From assembly GCF_008831285.2 (NCBI RefSeq), contig NC_045140.1, positions 10,476,505 through 10,540,504 of the forward strand: a stretch of DNA of 64,000 nt. Direction: 5' to 3'. Source of the stretch: Nymphaea colorata (taxonomy: Eukaryota; Streptophyta; Magnoliopsida; Nymphaeales; Nymphaeaceae). Position numbers and translations under genes: made by a program. The notes beneath the pieces were generated by a model, which was not told the origin of the DNA, did not search any database, and saw only the letters and a list, made by a program, of their open reading frames with translations. Each line of letters begins with the position of its first letter. Positions within the stretch are counted from its first letter, which is position 1. This document shows positions 34,401 to 45,497 of this stretch, in pieces.

Positions 34401-34516
34401 CATAGCACTTGGATTGATTACCCCCGGTAAAAGTGCCGGGAATGGTCGATCATCGTACAGACGAGTGAGTCCATTTCTCTCTTATTTTCAAAATAAAACC
34501 TCATTTTTTTGGAGCA
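31407..34516. mobile_element. 3.1-kb non-coding insertion splitting Copia gag (candidate solo LTR)
   Basis: On the minus strand gag starts at 34582 (MATSSSYGISQFASPKF, LLVLE) and resumes at 31406 (SRTTPVASSL). The DNA between is unrelated. The junctions carry similar words, 'ggagt' on the left and 'ggagc' on the right, consistent with a 4-5-bp duplication. The insertion begins TGTAATCACCCC, like many Gypsy LTRs, and has a GC-rich middle (31870-33700) without any recognisable protein. A long solo LTR or LARD-like element is the best guess. The right boundary is uncertain by about 100 bases, since 'ttggattgattac' near 34425 is another possible end. Confidence 0.6.
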
Positions 34517-34582
34517 CTCCAAAACCAAAAGAAATTTTGGCGATGCAAACTGAGAGATGCCATAAGAAGATGATGTAGCCAT
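34517..34582 (-). pseudogene. Copia gag, 5' fragment
   Basis: Start codon at 34582-34580, 16 bases after the primer-binding site, encoding MATSSSYGISQFASPKF and LLVLE before the nested insertion interrupts it. The start and the Ser-rich beginning are typical of plant Copia gag. Confidence 0.75.
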
Positions 34583-34598
34583 GACAAGTGAGTCTTTG

Positions 34599-34610
34599 GC
34601 TCTGATACCA
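34599..34610 (-). other. Primer-binding site (initiator Met-tRNA)
   Basis: The minus strand reads TGGTATCAGAGC one base after the 5' LTR, the standard site complementary to plant initiator tRNA-Met in Copia elements. Confidence 0.95.
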
Positions 34611-34611
34611 A

Positions 34612-34951
34612 GTTAATAAAAAAACACACAATCTAAGGAGAAATGAAAGGACACAAGATGCAACATGGTTCAGTTGAGAAGCAGCCTACGTCCATGATGG
34701 AGAACTCACTCTTTTATTCTGTACATGGCCACAAGAGAGAGTACTGGTATTTATGCTCATTTTACACATTTGAAATCCTTGACTTTAGGATCAAGATTCA
34801 TAGGTGATTATAGATTTTGGCAAGATTACAGGAGATGATAGTGGAAACGATATCTTCCTTATTTAGAAAAGATTCTCCAGCTTTAGATAACTCTTCTTGT
34901 TTGGAATCAGTATCTGCCATATCTTTTCCCTTATAACCATAGATCTTATCA
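34612..34951 (-). repeat. 5' LTR of the Copia element
   Basis: About 340 bp. On the minus strand it begins TGATAAGATC and ends TTATTAAC. It aligns with 27044-27389 with many substitutions and small indels. The right flank is the target duplication 'ctatta'. Confidence 0.92.
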
Positions 34952-35319
34952 CTATTAACGGAGAGCAATTTGATCATTAAGCATACTGGTGCACAAAAAA
35001 AATTATGCACTAGTGTGTGCATATAACCAGATTCATACACACACTATACTGGATGAAAATCATTTAGACATTTCCCACGAGATCAAAAGATGAAAATTAA
35101 GTTATAAATATAAAAGTCAAATTGTTTTTATAAATATTCAAAATATGCCTTAGAGAAAACACTAGATTTCGTTTAAATAAACTCATTTTTTCCTTCTTTC
35201 CTTCTTTTTCTTCTCCTTTGGAGTCAAACTCTCCACAAAACAGCTTGACTTACAGTTTACAACTCAATTTCAATCTCTCATTTTCTTAGAATCAATGACT
35301 CAATGATTGATGGGTCCAC

Positions 35320-35321
<2 letters not shown>

Positions 35322-35353
<32 letters not shown>
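35322..35353. repeat. (CT)n microsatellite
   Basis: About 16 CT units followed by short TA runs. Confidence 0.95.
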
Positions 35354-35357
<4 letters not shown>

Positions 35358-37197
35358 ATATATATATATATCTATATATAAAATTGTCAAATGTTAAAAG
35401 ATCAGACAGCTTTGATAAAAGGCGACGAGGGTGGAATTTCAAACTTCTGTTTTCCCCTAAATAGATGTGGTGCATTTTAGCATTTGCATGTAGATGAACA
35501 CAAGCTATGTTAGTTTAGGCACAAACTTATGCTTGCCAACAAATATGCTGGCTAAGCCTCCACTTGCATTAGCAAGTAGCAAAACCACACCCAAGTTCAA
35601 CCCATTGGACATGGGCTATGAGCTACTTGAGGGCTGCTGATTATATATATATGAACTAGCATCATGGTACATTCTCTCTCTCTATATATATGCCATCACA
35701 GAACTAGCATTGTACAAAAAAAGTAGATTAGCTTGTCTTTGAGAGTGTCCAACAAGTCACAAGATGCTTGCTTAGCCTGAGTTGGGCTAAGAGGAAGACC
35801 CAAACTCAGCTTAATTTGGCAAGTGGAAGAATCCCCATGCACTCTTCCCCGGTAGGATGTAGGATGATGCTCCATTGGTGTTCTAGATACTTAGTTATGT
35901 CCCTTGGCATCATGGAATCAAGTGCAAAAGGGCACTTGTTGCATACCAGTCAAATTTTACGTACTGATATTGGGGTAATAAATTCTCAATTCATGAAGTA
36001 GTTTGTTTTTAGTTTCTAGGCGCTAGTTTTGGTGGGAAAGTAATGTTATGATTGTTTTTTGGCATGCAGTCTATAATTTTCTATTATGCTGTACAATTTT
36101 TGTTTCTTTACAACATTAAATGACATAGAGCCATCAATGGCATGAACATGTGGGTTCCTAGCACATTACTAGCAGACTTGAAGTGGTTGCTAAGAAGGAT
36201 GACGAACAAATTTGTCAACCAAAGGATGGTTGCAAGTCAAAGTAGTCAACAGAAGGAATCACAGCCACATAGTTGAACGAAAGGATAAAGCTATGTACTC
36301 AACCTAACTTGCACCATGTATTGTTTGATCCCACCCTCGAGATTGGTAATCCACTTTAATCCGCCACTGTGCCTGGCAACAATGCGAAAAACTTGGTGCA
36401 GTTTGTGAGTTTAAACTTTAAAAACAATATGTAGATTAATTTCAAATGCTATTGGAATTAGAAAAAGCAAATATCTTGATGTAATACAAGTGAAACTATA
36501 CACCAGTTATATTTACAAGATTTCACTAGTAAAGAGTTTGGGTCAAACTCTAGAAACAACTATTTGAATTCAATACATAGCGAATGCAAATAGAATCAAA
36601 AGAAGTTAAGAATTGTGTTACTCAAAGAAAACACTTTCATTGCTGAATTTAAAGTTCTACAAAAGAGTTCAATAGTGTTGTGCAGACTCTTTCCAAATGT
36701 ATACAAAATGTTTTCACAAAGTACAAATAAACAAAAGGAAAAAAATGTTAACTAAAGTGCTAATACTGAATAATCAACAAATGAAAGAAAATAAAATCCT
36801 AAAACTAAGGGGCCACATCTCCTGTACATGCTAGATCTCCTTGATGTTCAATCGGCTCCTCCAATCTCCAACACATGTGACCTTCAATCTCCATGTTATT
36901 CCACTTTCCCTTTGAATGAGTTATGAACTAACCAGGAAAGTATTTGGCTACACAGTATGTTAGAGAACAAAATGGCAGTGAGGTAGCACTGCTTGTGCAC
37001 AAAACAAAGAACAATATATTATATGTATGATCATGTATGTGTGTGATTGCTAATACAAAATGTCAACCAATTATTTGCAGTGCATTTCATGTCAAAAAGT
37101 GTCAAAGACTTGGTTATGGTCGGGTAATCTAAATCTAGACTCGGTTGCATATGGTTTTGCACTTAAATTGGTCATCGTTAACCTAAAATATATAACC

Positions 37198-37302
37198 CCT
37201 CTTGCTCAGGTGATTGCTCACATTCAACAGTTATGATGGCAATGGTTGACTACTCACTAGAGGTCGACAACTAGTAACACCTCTTGCTCAGGTGATTGCT
37301 CA
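37198..37302. repeat. 23-bp direct repeat, two copies 82 bp apart
   Basis: 'cctcttgctcaggtgattgc' followed by 'tca' is identical at 37198-37220 and 37280-37302. Similar weaker words occur near 37640, 38530 and 39480. Confidence 0.8.
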
Positions 37303-40300
37303 AAAATAGTCCATCCAACCCATGATATTGTGTTTCTAGAACACAAAATAAACATAAAACTAAGTTAGCAACACAAGAAAAACAAAAAACATCCTGGCAC
37401 AGCACTGCTACACCAAGAAAATTGTATATACTTGATCCAAATAGCTCTTCAAGCGATATGCAGCAGTCCACCTCTTTCTAACAGGCTAAACTCAAGTTAA
37501 AATAATTTAACACACAGTAAAACATAGCTTGAACATATTATACACTATTAAACACATGCACAACTGAATATAAATATTAAAAACTACGTTAGAAAAGTTA
37601 ACTAGAGTTCAACAAGTAGTAGCTAGTTGTGTATAACAACCTGCTGGTCAGCTAGAAAGTGGTTGAGGATTTTTTTTTTACTTATCTCCTATGTTAAACT
37701 AACCATAAATTCAAGAAATAAACCATGCAAGGCTAAAAAACTTAAGTCTACAGCTAGAACAACATGAAACATAATAAACTAAATAAAAAAACTATTGTAA
37801 AAATATAATCTTACCAGTCTATGATGATAAGTAGGCAATGGAACAACCCCAAAACATAATCGTAATGCTTTATAACATTTTTTTCCTATTTAATAAATAA
37901 CTATACAGTAACTAAAACATTCAAGGCACTTAATTAGCTACTGCTAATGCATCAAACATAAAAAAATATAAAGTAAACTGGTGTAAAATGTAATAACTTG
38001 TAAATATAAACTAGTAACTGCACTAAAGAACAAAACCAAACATAAAGCCTAACTTTGAAACTAATTTTAACTCTAAATTACTCTACAAAGCTATAAATGC
38101 AACTTTGTTAAAGTATAATGCTACAACAGACAATAAATTTTTTAAGAATAAAGTAAAACCTGCATATACTACACTAAAAACCTAAAAAATAGTAGGGAAC
38201 AGTACTCCACTCACTCAATTAAGTATAACTAAAAATTGACAACTAATTTTCATTTAAAACTGATTCAAACACAATATAGTTACTTAACGTATTAAAGTAT
38301 AACAGAAATTGTAGTAAAACATGGTAAAAAACAAAACAAAACACATGCACACCAAGCTAAAACCAGAAAAACATTAAAGAGCAGTCTGCAAACTTAAATT
38401 AAGTATAACTAATAATTAACAACTACTTTTGGTGTAAAACTGACCAAAATGGAACGTAATTAATAAATAAACTAAGAAATAAATATTTAAACCTAAATAT
38501 ATAGTTTACTACAACTGGTGGTATCTAACACCTCCCGGCAGCCTAGCAAACTGTTGAATGGTTGTATTTACACTAATGACTACACCAAGCCATAAGCATG
38601 TAACCTAGGCATAATGTAATTACTAATTCTAACCTTAGGTTGCACTATAAAATGGTAAATATCATAAAGTTAGCGCCTAAGCTATGATGCTATAGTAGAA
38701 GTTGATGTAAAACTGAATACAAATTAATTTGTTGAGACTACACTTCTATTACTAAAATGTAATCCACATACTAAAACACTACTTACTGCAAGTTTAGCTA
38801 AAACTAAAAAAGTTCAACACATTATACATCTAGGTACTAACTGGTACTATAAGAAACATAACAAAGCAATACACAAAGCGCTGTAATAGAACAAAAGCTC
38901 AGTCTGACACTTGAAAACATCCTTAAAACCTAGTCCAAACAGTAAAATCAAGCACACAACACGGTTAAACAGCTAATGTACTCAATCTAAACTATTTAAT
39001 AGAAAGACAAATATAAAATCTTCCTAGGGCAGTGAGAATTGACTGGCTAGCATGTGTTGGACGTCTTTGACATGTGCCAATTGGATGGTTTTACGCAGTT
39101 CTTGCTGACAACCACACAATCGCCAAATTCTAACTAATAAACCTTAAACGTCTAACTAAAGACATGCAAACAACATGATACTCATTAAAAATCACACAAT
39201 AACCCCACTTAATGACTAGATATAATTGCAATAAACAATAATTAGAAAGAAATTTGGGCTGGATGCTATTTTGCACCTAGCTAAAAATCACAAAACCCAA
39301 ATTTACAGCCTCATCACTGCTTAATTAACAAAATATTCACAAGAACCACATAATCTATACTAATGCACATTAAAACTCAAGCAATTGATGCTGCAAATAT
39401 ATGAAGTTAAAAGAAAAAAAGAGGGAAGAAGATGCTAGATGCAACTAGCAAACTAATCGGATAGCTTATGAGCTGCCAGTGAGGCTTCTTCACACAATTC
39501 CTATGCTAACACCCCATTCTAATAAAACTGCTAAACACAGCACTTTTATGCAATACTACAATGTAGAATGAAAGAAATATGGTTACCTCATGAATCTTCT
39601 TTGCTGGAGAACAGAAGACCTACAACTACATAGTAAGAAATGACATTCCTACACACTCTACCATGATATCTAACCAAACTAGCTAAAACATGTAACCTAA
39701 ACTTGAAAAATGAAGAATGCAACATGATTTTTGACAATAAAAAATAATCTAAATCAAAATACATAGAAAACAGTGATGTGAAAGTTGGAAAATGCAAATA
39801 TTCAGCTCTAGCTATTGCAAAAGTCGAAAGACACATGAAACCTATCTAAAATTTAAATTTGGCCAACTTGAATCCCAGTTTTGAGCTGCAACCGTATCCT
39901 AAAATCTTCTTTTGCTTCAATCTTCCATCCATTGACCTTAGCTTTAGGGTTTTGGCAAATGAAAGTTGGGAAAGAAGTTGGGTCATGGTGAGAATGGAAG
40001 ATGTCCTCCAAAGGCCTGTCACTTAAGTTTTTAGCAAACTCCTCTTCCTAAGGCCCCATCAAGGACTGAAAAGAAGGAAAGAAGTGTTGTCTTCCCCTCT
40101 TTCAACACGACATAGGGTTTGTGCCCTAGTTCTCTGCTTTTTCGAAAAGCCCCTTCATGATGTTGGGCTTTCAGAATAACTCTTATTTACTTCTTCCTAA
40201 ACTAAATGCCTCACTCTACTTCTATTTAACTCATACTAACTTTACTTAATACCACAACTGCATAATGACAAAACGTGAAAATAGTAAAAACATGTGCTAC

Positions 40301-41549
40301 CTAGAAGTAGAGGTGGAGCTACATCCTTGTTAGAGTTACAATTGAAGTTGAACTAGACCCAGCTCCAGCCAAAAAGTGGCACCTAGACCAGGCCTAGGTC
40401 GAAGTGCATAGAGATAATGACTCAGCAAGACAGTGGACCTGAACAAAATCAGCCAGAAAACCATCTCCTACCCATGTCTCCAACCTTTGACCACTCACCT
40501 CCCTAGTTTGCAAGGAAACCTCATTCTCTGCCATTGCTAGTGCAATTTTTCTTCTTCTTACCATTAGCTAACAACCAGTGCATTGCCAGTGGGTAGTGGT
40601 TCTTGTCGCTGGTTCTCCCCATTGATATTGGGCATTGCTGATCTTCAGTCATTGTTTGACCCCCAAGTTCCTAACCAAGTCGAGCAATGGTGCTGCACCT
40701 ATAAGTTGTCCTTGTGCTTTTTTCTTAAAAGACAATCTTGGGTGCCGACTATCGAGTAAATATGTCTCTCTTTCTTTCTTCTTTGTCCTATGATTTGAGC
40801 ATTCTAATTCATCCATTTTGACTGTTGATTTGGTTTGGTTTCTCCCTTTTGATTGTGGATTTGAAATTTGAGGATTTCAGTTGCCCCTTTGATTGTTGTT
40901 TTCTGGGGGTTTCAGTTTGCCCATGCTAAACATGTGATTATAGATGTTGTTTACATCTCATTTAATAGACATTGGGGTCAGATATCTCGTGTTATTTTTC
41001 TTTCATGTGTAATCTCATATGCTATTAGTTGTTGTTCTTTTTTAATAATTAATTCTGAGGGATATGCCTATTTGTTTGATTTTTTTGGTGTTCTTTTTTA
41101 TGAGATTAAACTAGTATGATAAAACAATGATAACCATCATTTTTTGGCAATAAACAAATGTACTGTTCTTGTTGATCTCTTTTTTAGTTGAAATGTAATA
41201 GCTTCCTGTTTTCCTTTCATTGAAAGCATTAAAAATTTAGGGCTGTCCTGGATGACCCTTCACCACAATGTAGAATAATCATGTATGTCATGTTACAGAC
41301 TTTCTCTTCTATGTTCAAGATAAAATTAGAGCATTCAATGTACGGAAAAATTTCAGATATTTAAGAATATCATATTATAGACAAAATAAACTTACTTCTA
41401 AGATGGTGATTGGATTTTTTTTTGAAAATTTGTCTAGCCACATTTTTATGCTCAAGTACGTACATATATCTTTTATGAAGGTCTAGTAAATTCAATTTTC
41501 AGTTTAAGTATGTCAAGTAAAATAGATAGGAACTCAATCACGTTGTTAA

Positions 41550-43188
41550 CCCAACGTTTGAACCATTGACTTTCAACTCATATACAATTGGATTTGTAGC
41601 ATCTCAAGTGTGTTTTTATTTGCATAGAACTAGAATTCTAGTATCTCAACTGTGTCAATGTTGATATTTATATCACTGTATATTGATGTGCATGCTTTTC
41701 CTACTTATTGATTGGCAATAATAATCTAGTGAGACAGTGTTTGAAAATAGATGTTGCTAAGTTCAAAATTTGAATAAGGTTACTGGATTATATAAATTCT
41801 CTAATAAACTTTTTAGTGTAGTGACACTTGGTGTTTCCAATTGTTTCATTCTTTTGAATTCACTAACATTATTTTGTAGTGGAGTTAGATATATATTTGT
41901 TGTCCAATATATGGACAAAGAGATATTCAAAATGGTACCCATATTTGATCCAACTACATCACTCTTATGACCCCTTAGTAAGTTTTAATCATTTTGAGGT
42001 GCAGGTATTGCAAGTTAGGTTCAACATGTTGTATGGACTCCTTTTTGTTTGTTAAACTGATGTTCAAAATGGTAGAAATTTACTATGTTTATCTAGTGCT
42101 AGGTTGATGATGCTTGTGCTTCAATGCAAACAGCCTGAACAGCTCGATATGAATGGAAGATATCAGTTTGAGGCCTCAATTCTTTATTACTTCAATTATT
42201 ACTTGTATTTATTTTCTCTTTTTAATGTAACATATATTGAACTCTTGGTCTTTTGTATTTGACTTATGAAGTGCTTATGAAAGTCTATGTGCTTTGACTT
42301 TTACAATGAACACGACAATTGAGATTTTAATAGCAGTTTGAAATAAAAGAGAACAAAGTCTAAGATATTTGTTTCGAGTTCCCAAGACATTAAACAAATT
42401 GAGTCACTTGTCTTTTTACATATATAAGACACTCTAATAAAATATATTTGTTTAGGATAGGAGATATATTAGACAAGCCAAAAAATTATGATAAAAGATA
42501 TTTTTTTTAAGCACAAGAGATAATTGAGACAGACCAAAAGTCTGCAATTCTAATATATGTTTATTATATGCTTTAATAGAAGACATTTGTTTAAAACATG
42601 AGATAACAGGCCAAAATCCTAAAATTTTACATCTATTATTTTTTTCACATGTTGCAATTGTGGTATGTTTATCATGAGAAGTTTTTTACATGCTTGATGG
42701 GTGATACTTTTTTAGGATAGGTGATGGATGAGATAAACTAAAATCTGCAATTGTGATGACACTTTAGCTAATAAATTAATTATTAAAAGACATATTTTTT
42801 TGATAATGTAGTTATAAGAAAACTATGCAAATTACATATTACTGCTCTTTATATACTTATGATTTTTTAATTTATTTTTAATGCACAGGCATATATAAAT
42901 TTTTAGTCTTAATGCCTATATTAAATAAATATTCTCCAAAGTGAGACAATATCAAATTAACTAAAGAAAGAGAATCAAGCAAGAAGCAAAACAATATATA
43001 ATTTGATGAAACAAAGTCTCCTATATATCATGCACTTTACCCTCTTATATTAACTTATCGTACCTATATTAGTGAAAAATGTTCATAAAGCATATCTTTT
43101 GTGAGGCTCTTGTTAACATCGCAATTGTGATTTTCAACGAAACAATCAAAAGTGAAAGTTTAATCGAGCTTTATATGATTAATATAAT
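41550..43188 (+). repeat. Arm 1 of a large inverted repeat
   Basis: This segment of the hAT 5' region matches the reverse complement of 48614-50110 along its length. Shared blocks include 'tgtgaggctcttgttaac' against 'tgtgaggcccttgtcaac', 'gtgaaagtttaatcgagct' against 'atgaaagtttaatccagct', and 'tattgaactcttggtctttt' against 'tattgaactcttgatctttt'. Arm 1 has roughly 290 extra bases near 41640-41930. Arm similarity is moderate, so the duplication is old. Confidence 0.85.
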
Positions 43189-43436
43189 TGGCAGACAATA
43201 ATAATAAACATAAAACATACTGTCCGTATTGAAACATTTTCAAGGCAGAATATACATACAAATTTATTATTGACGAATTTATATTGGAAGGATTTGATAA
43301 TTAGAAAAAGAAGAAGATACTTGATATTAATGTTGGAGGTCCTAGCAATCATCATAATATTGCACAAATGGAGCGTGAAAATTTGGTATAGCAAAAGAAG
43401 AAACATATTAGTATGATATTTCAGAAGCAAAGTGGT

Positions 43437-43438
<2 letters not shown>

Positions 43439-43493
<55 letters not shown>
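43439..43493. repeat. (TA)n(GA)n microsatellite
   Basis: Compound dinucleotide repeat inside the transposase pseudogene. The minus-strand frame over it (SLSLSL then YIYIYI) is an artefact. Confidence 0.95.
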
Positions 43494-43494
<1 letters not shown>

Positions 43495-44873
43495 CTCATC
43501 TTTGGGTAATTACTAATGTGATTAGAGTTCTGTTAAAGCACAGATTGACATTTCGAGGGCATGACGAAATTGAAGTCTATAATAACAAAAAGATATTGTT
43601 AGTGTTTGTGCTATGAAAACTACAAAATGTTATTATGAAGGAGCTTGGATGTGGCTTTTTTTCTCTGTCGCTTGATGATTCTCGAGATATATCAACTAAA
43701 GAAAAAATGGCTATTGTGTTATGATTTGTTAATAAAAAATGTGAAATAGTTGAACGATTTGTTGCCCTTGTACATATTTTTGAGAAAAGTCCCATGTCGC
43801 TCAAAGCAGTAGTTGAAGAAATGTTTTGTAAGCATGGATTGAATATATCAAATTAGCATGGACATGATTATGGTGGAGCAAACAATATGAAAAGAACATT
43901 TAATAGATTAATGGCTCTTATATTTTATGATAACGAGTACGCATATTATGTTCATTTCTTTTTGTACATTAACTCCAATTAGCAACAATTGTCGTTGCTA
44001 AAAAGCATCTAGCAACTTGATTCTTTTTTGGAATATTATCCAGTTGCCAAATTTTTTCTATACTTCATTAAAGATAGCTAAACCGATTAGAATGTTGAAG
44101 AATTGTTCAAGCACTTGAGTTAGGTGAACTTCAAACAAGATAAGAATTAAATCAAGAGATAAATCTCAAACAACATAGTGATACTCGTTGGGGTTCACAT
44201 TATGATGCTTCAGTCGATTTAATGGACATGAATTGACACACATATATTGTAAGACTTCAAATTTGTATTTCGCTTGCATTTGATGCATATTGTTATGAAG
44301 ATAACCGTCATACCACTAGTACTTCCACAAAAATATAAAAAAAATATGAATGCTATGAATTAAGTTGTTGTATCTAAGAAATGCCTTCAAACTCTAAGAG
44401 ATATGGTTGAGACTCTTTTATGAACAAAATCTCTATATTTTGCAACAAAGTTGATATTCCATTGTCTAAGCTATAGGACTCAATGGTTGATACTCTTTTA
44501 TGAACAAAGTTTTTAAAGTTGATATTCCAATATCTGCTATATGACTCATATAGACCTCAAGGATGATGTAGACGTGCATTTGAAGGATCACATGTTTGAG
44601 TAATCTCATGTTAAAGTGTTTCATACTATTATTGTATGTAACTTCAAGAATCAAAAAATCATTTCATTGAAGCAAATACAAAGTTTTTCCTTTCAGTGGT
44701 ATGTTTAAGGCCAAAATATTGCTTTTCCCCTTTCGATAAATATAAGTTGATTCATCTTGTTGAGCTCTATCCTAGAGACTTCAATAGAGCAAACTTGCAT
44801 AGACTTGAAGCTTATTGGAAGTATATGAAAACATAAAACCATTAAAGAGTTGTTAGATTTAAAATCTTTTATT

Positions 44874-45061
44874 GAGCTTTCTAAAAATGATGGTAACAAT
44901 TGAAAATCATATAGTATTTCTTTGATGTATTTGCTTTTAAGTTGACACTAACCTTACCAGTTGTTTTATGGAGCTTTCTAAAAATGACGGTAACAATTGG
45001 AAATCATATAGTATTTCCTCTGATGTATTTGTTCTTAAGTTGACACTAACCTTACCAGTTG
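44874..45061. repeat. 97-bp tandem duplication in the hAT transposase
   Basis: 'gagctttctaaaaatga' through 'taaccttaccagttg' occurs at 44874-44963 and again at 44971-45061 with a few differences. It duplicates the segment just before the dimerisation motif. Confidence 0.9.
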
Positions 45062-45497
45062 CAACATCAAGTATTAAGAAGAGCATTTTTAGTTAGGGGG
45101 CACATTTGACAATACAAAAGATGAAATGATCATGCACTGTTTTCAAAATATGAAAAGTGTAATTTTAAATTTTGTTCATCGCTATAGTTTTTTTATTTGT
45201 TTTTGGAGGCAAATTGTAAATGTGTTCATATCTATAGCCAATTGATTTGGTTTTTGATGCTTATTATAAATTTATTCATAACTATAGTTTTTGTGTTACT
45301 ATTTTGAGGACAATAGTAAATTTGTTCACAACTATAGTTATTTCGCTTAATTTTTTAGACTAATTATAAGTTTGTTCACAATTATAACTATTTGCTTTAC
45401 TCTTTAAATAATATTTGTTTTAAGTTGTAAGTTTTCTCATGTAGTATGTATCAATGCCCCTTAGCTAAAGATTCATGGATCCACCACTGGCTAAAAG

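Larger units (their letters stand above)
27044..34951 (-). mobile_element. Ty1/Copia LTR retrotransposon, decayed, with nested insertion
   Basis: Both LTRs, a Met-initiator-tRNA primer-binding site, a polypurine tract and a 6-bp target duplication 'ctatta' (27038-27043 and 34952-34957) define a complete element on the minus strand. The order gag, zinc knuckle, protease, integrase, reverse transcriptase, RNase H is the Copia order. The LTRs differ at roughly one site in eight by eye, so the insertion is old. Each coding domain is broken by stops or frameshifts, and gag is split by a 3.1-kb insertion at 31407-34516. Confidence 0.95.
34958..40299. other. Gene-free region, G-poor on the plus strand from about 36.4 kb
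   Basis: No ORF above 85 codons is protein-like. From about 36.4 to 39.9 kb the plus strand is rich in A and poor in G, so the minus strand is U/T-rich like plant intron RNA or the non-coding part of a large retroelement. Near 38220 and 38400 the word 'aattaagtataactaa' recurs with diverged flanks. No termini, splice-linked exons or conserved domain could be established. Confidence 0.4.
43330..45110 (+). pseudogene. hAT transposase (DUF4371 / zinc-finger MYM-like type), dead
   Basis: Recognisable blocks in order, over several frames: LLKHRLTFRGHDEIE (about 43533), FSLSLDDSRDISTKEKMAIV with the first catalytic Asp (about 43654-43720), ERFVALVHIFEKSPMSLKAV, a diverged 'YGGANNM' where the family has YDGA, NQEINLKQHSDTRWGSHYD (about 44153-44208), NHFIEANTKFFLSVVCLRPK (about 44658-44715), YKLIHLVELYPRDF, and a terminal LTLPVATSSIKKSIFS (about 45046-45092) corresponding to the dimerisation motif LPVATASVERAFS. 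The second Asp and the final Glu are replaced and many stops occur. The 5' zinc-finger part is mostly lost; a (TA)n(GA)n run at 43439-43493 interrupts it. Confidence 0.88.
40308..45489 (+). mobile_element. 5.2-kb hAT transposon, degenerate
   Basis: The left end TAGAGGTGGAGC and the complement of the right end CAGTGGTGGATC match at 9 of 12 positions and resemble the plant hAT terminus CAGTGGCGGAGCC. An imperfect 8-bp duplication flanks it: 'cctagaag' (40300-40307) and 'gctaaaag' (45490-45497). Inside, a hAT transposase pseudogene lies at 43.3-45.1 kb on the plus strand. The long 5' part (40.3-43.3 kb) is non-coding in any frame I can follow. Confidence 0.7.

Noticed and set aside
43179-43499. 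106-codon minus-strand ORF
   Set aside because: It starts in a microsatellite and is antisense to the hAT pseudogene.
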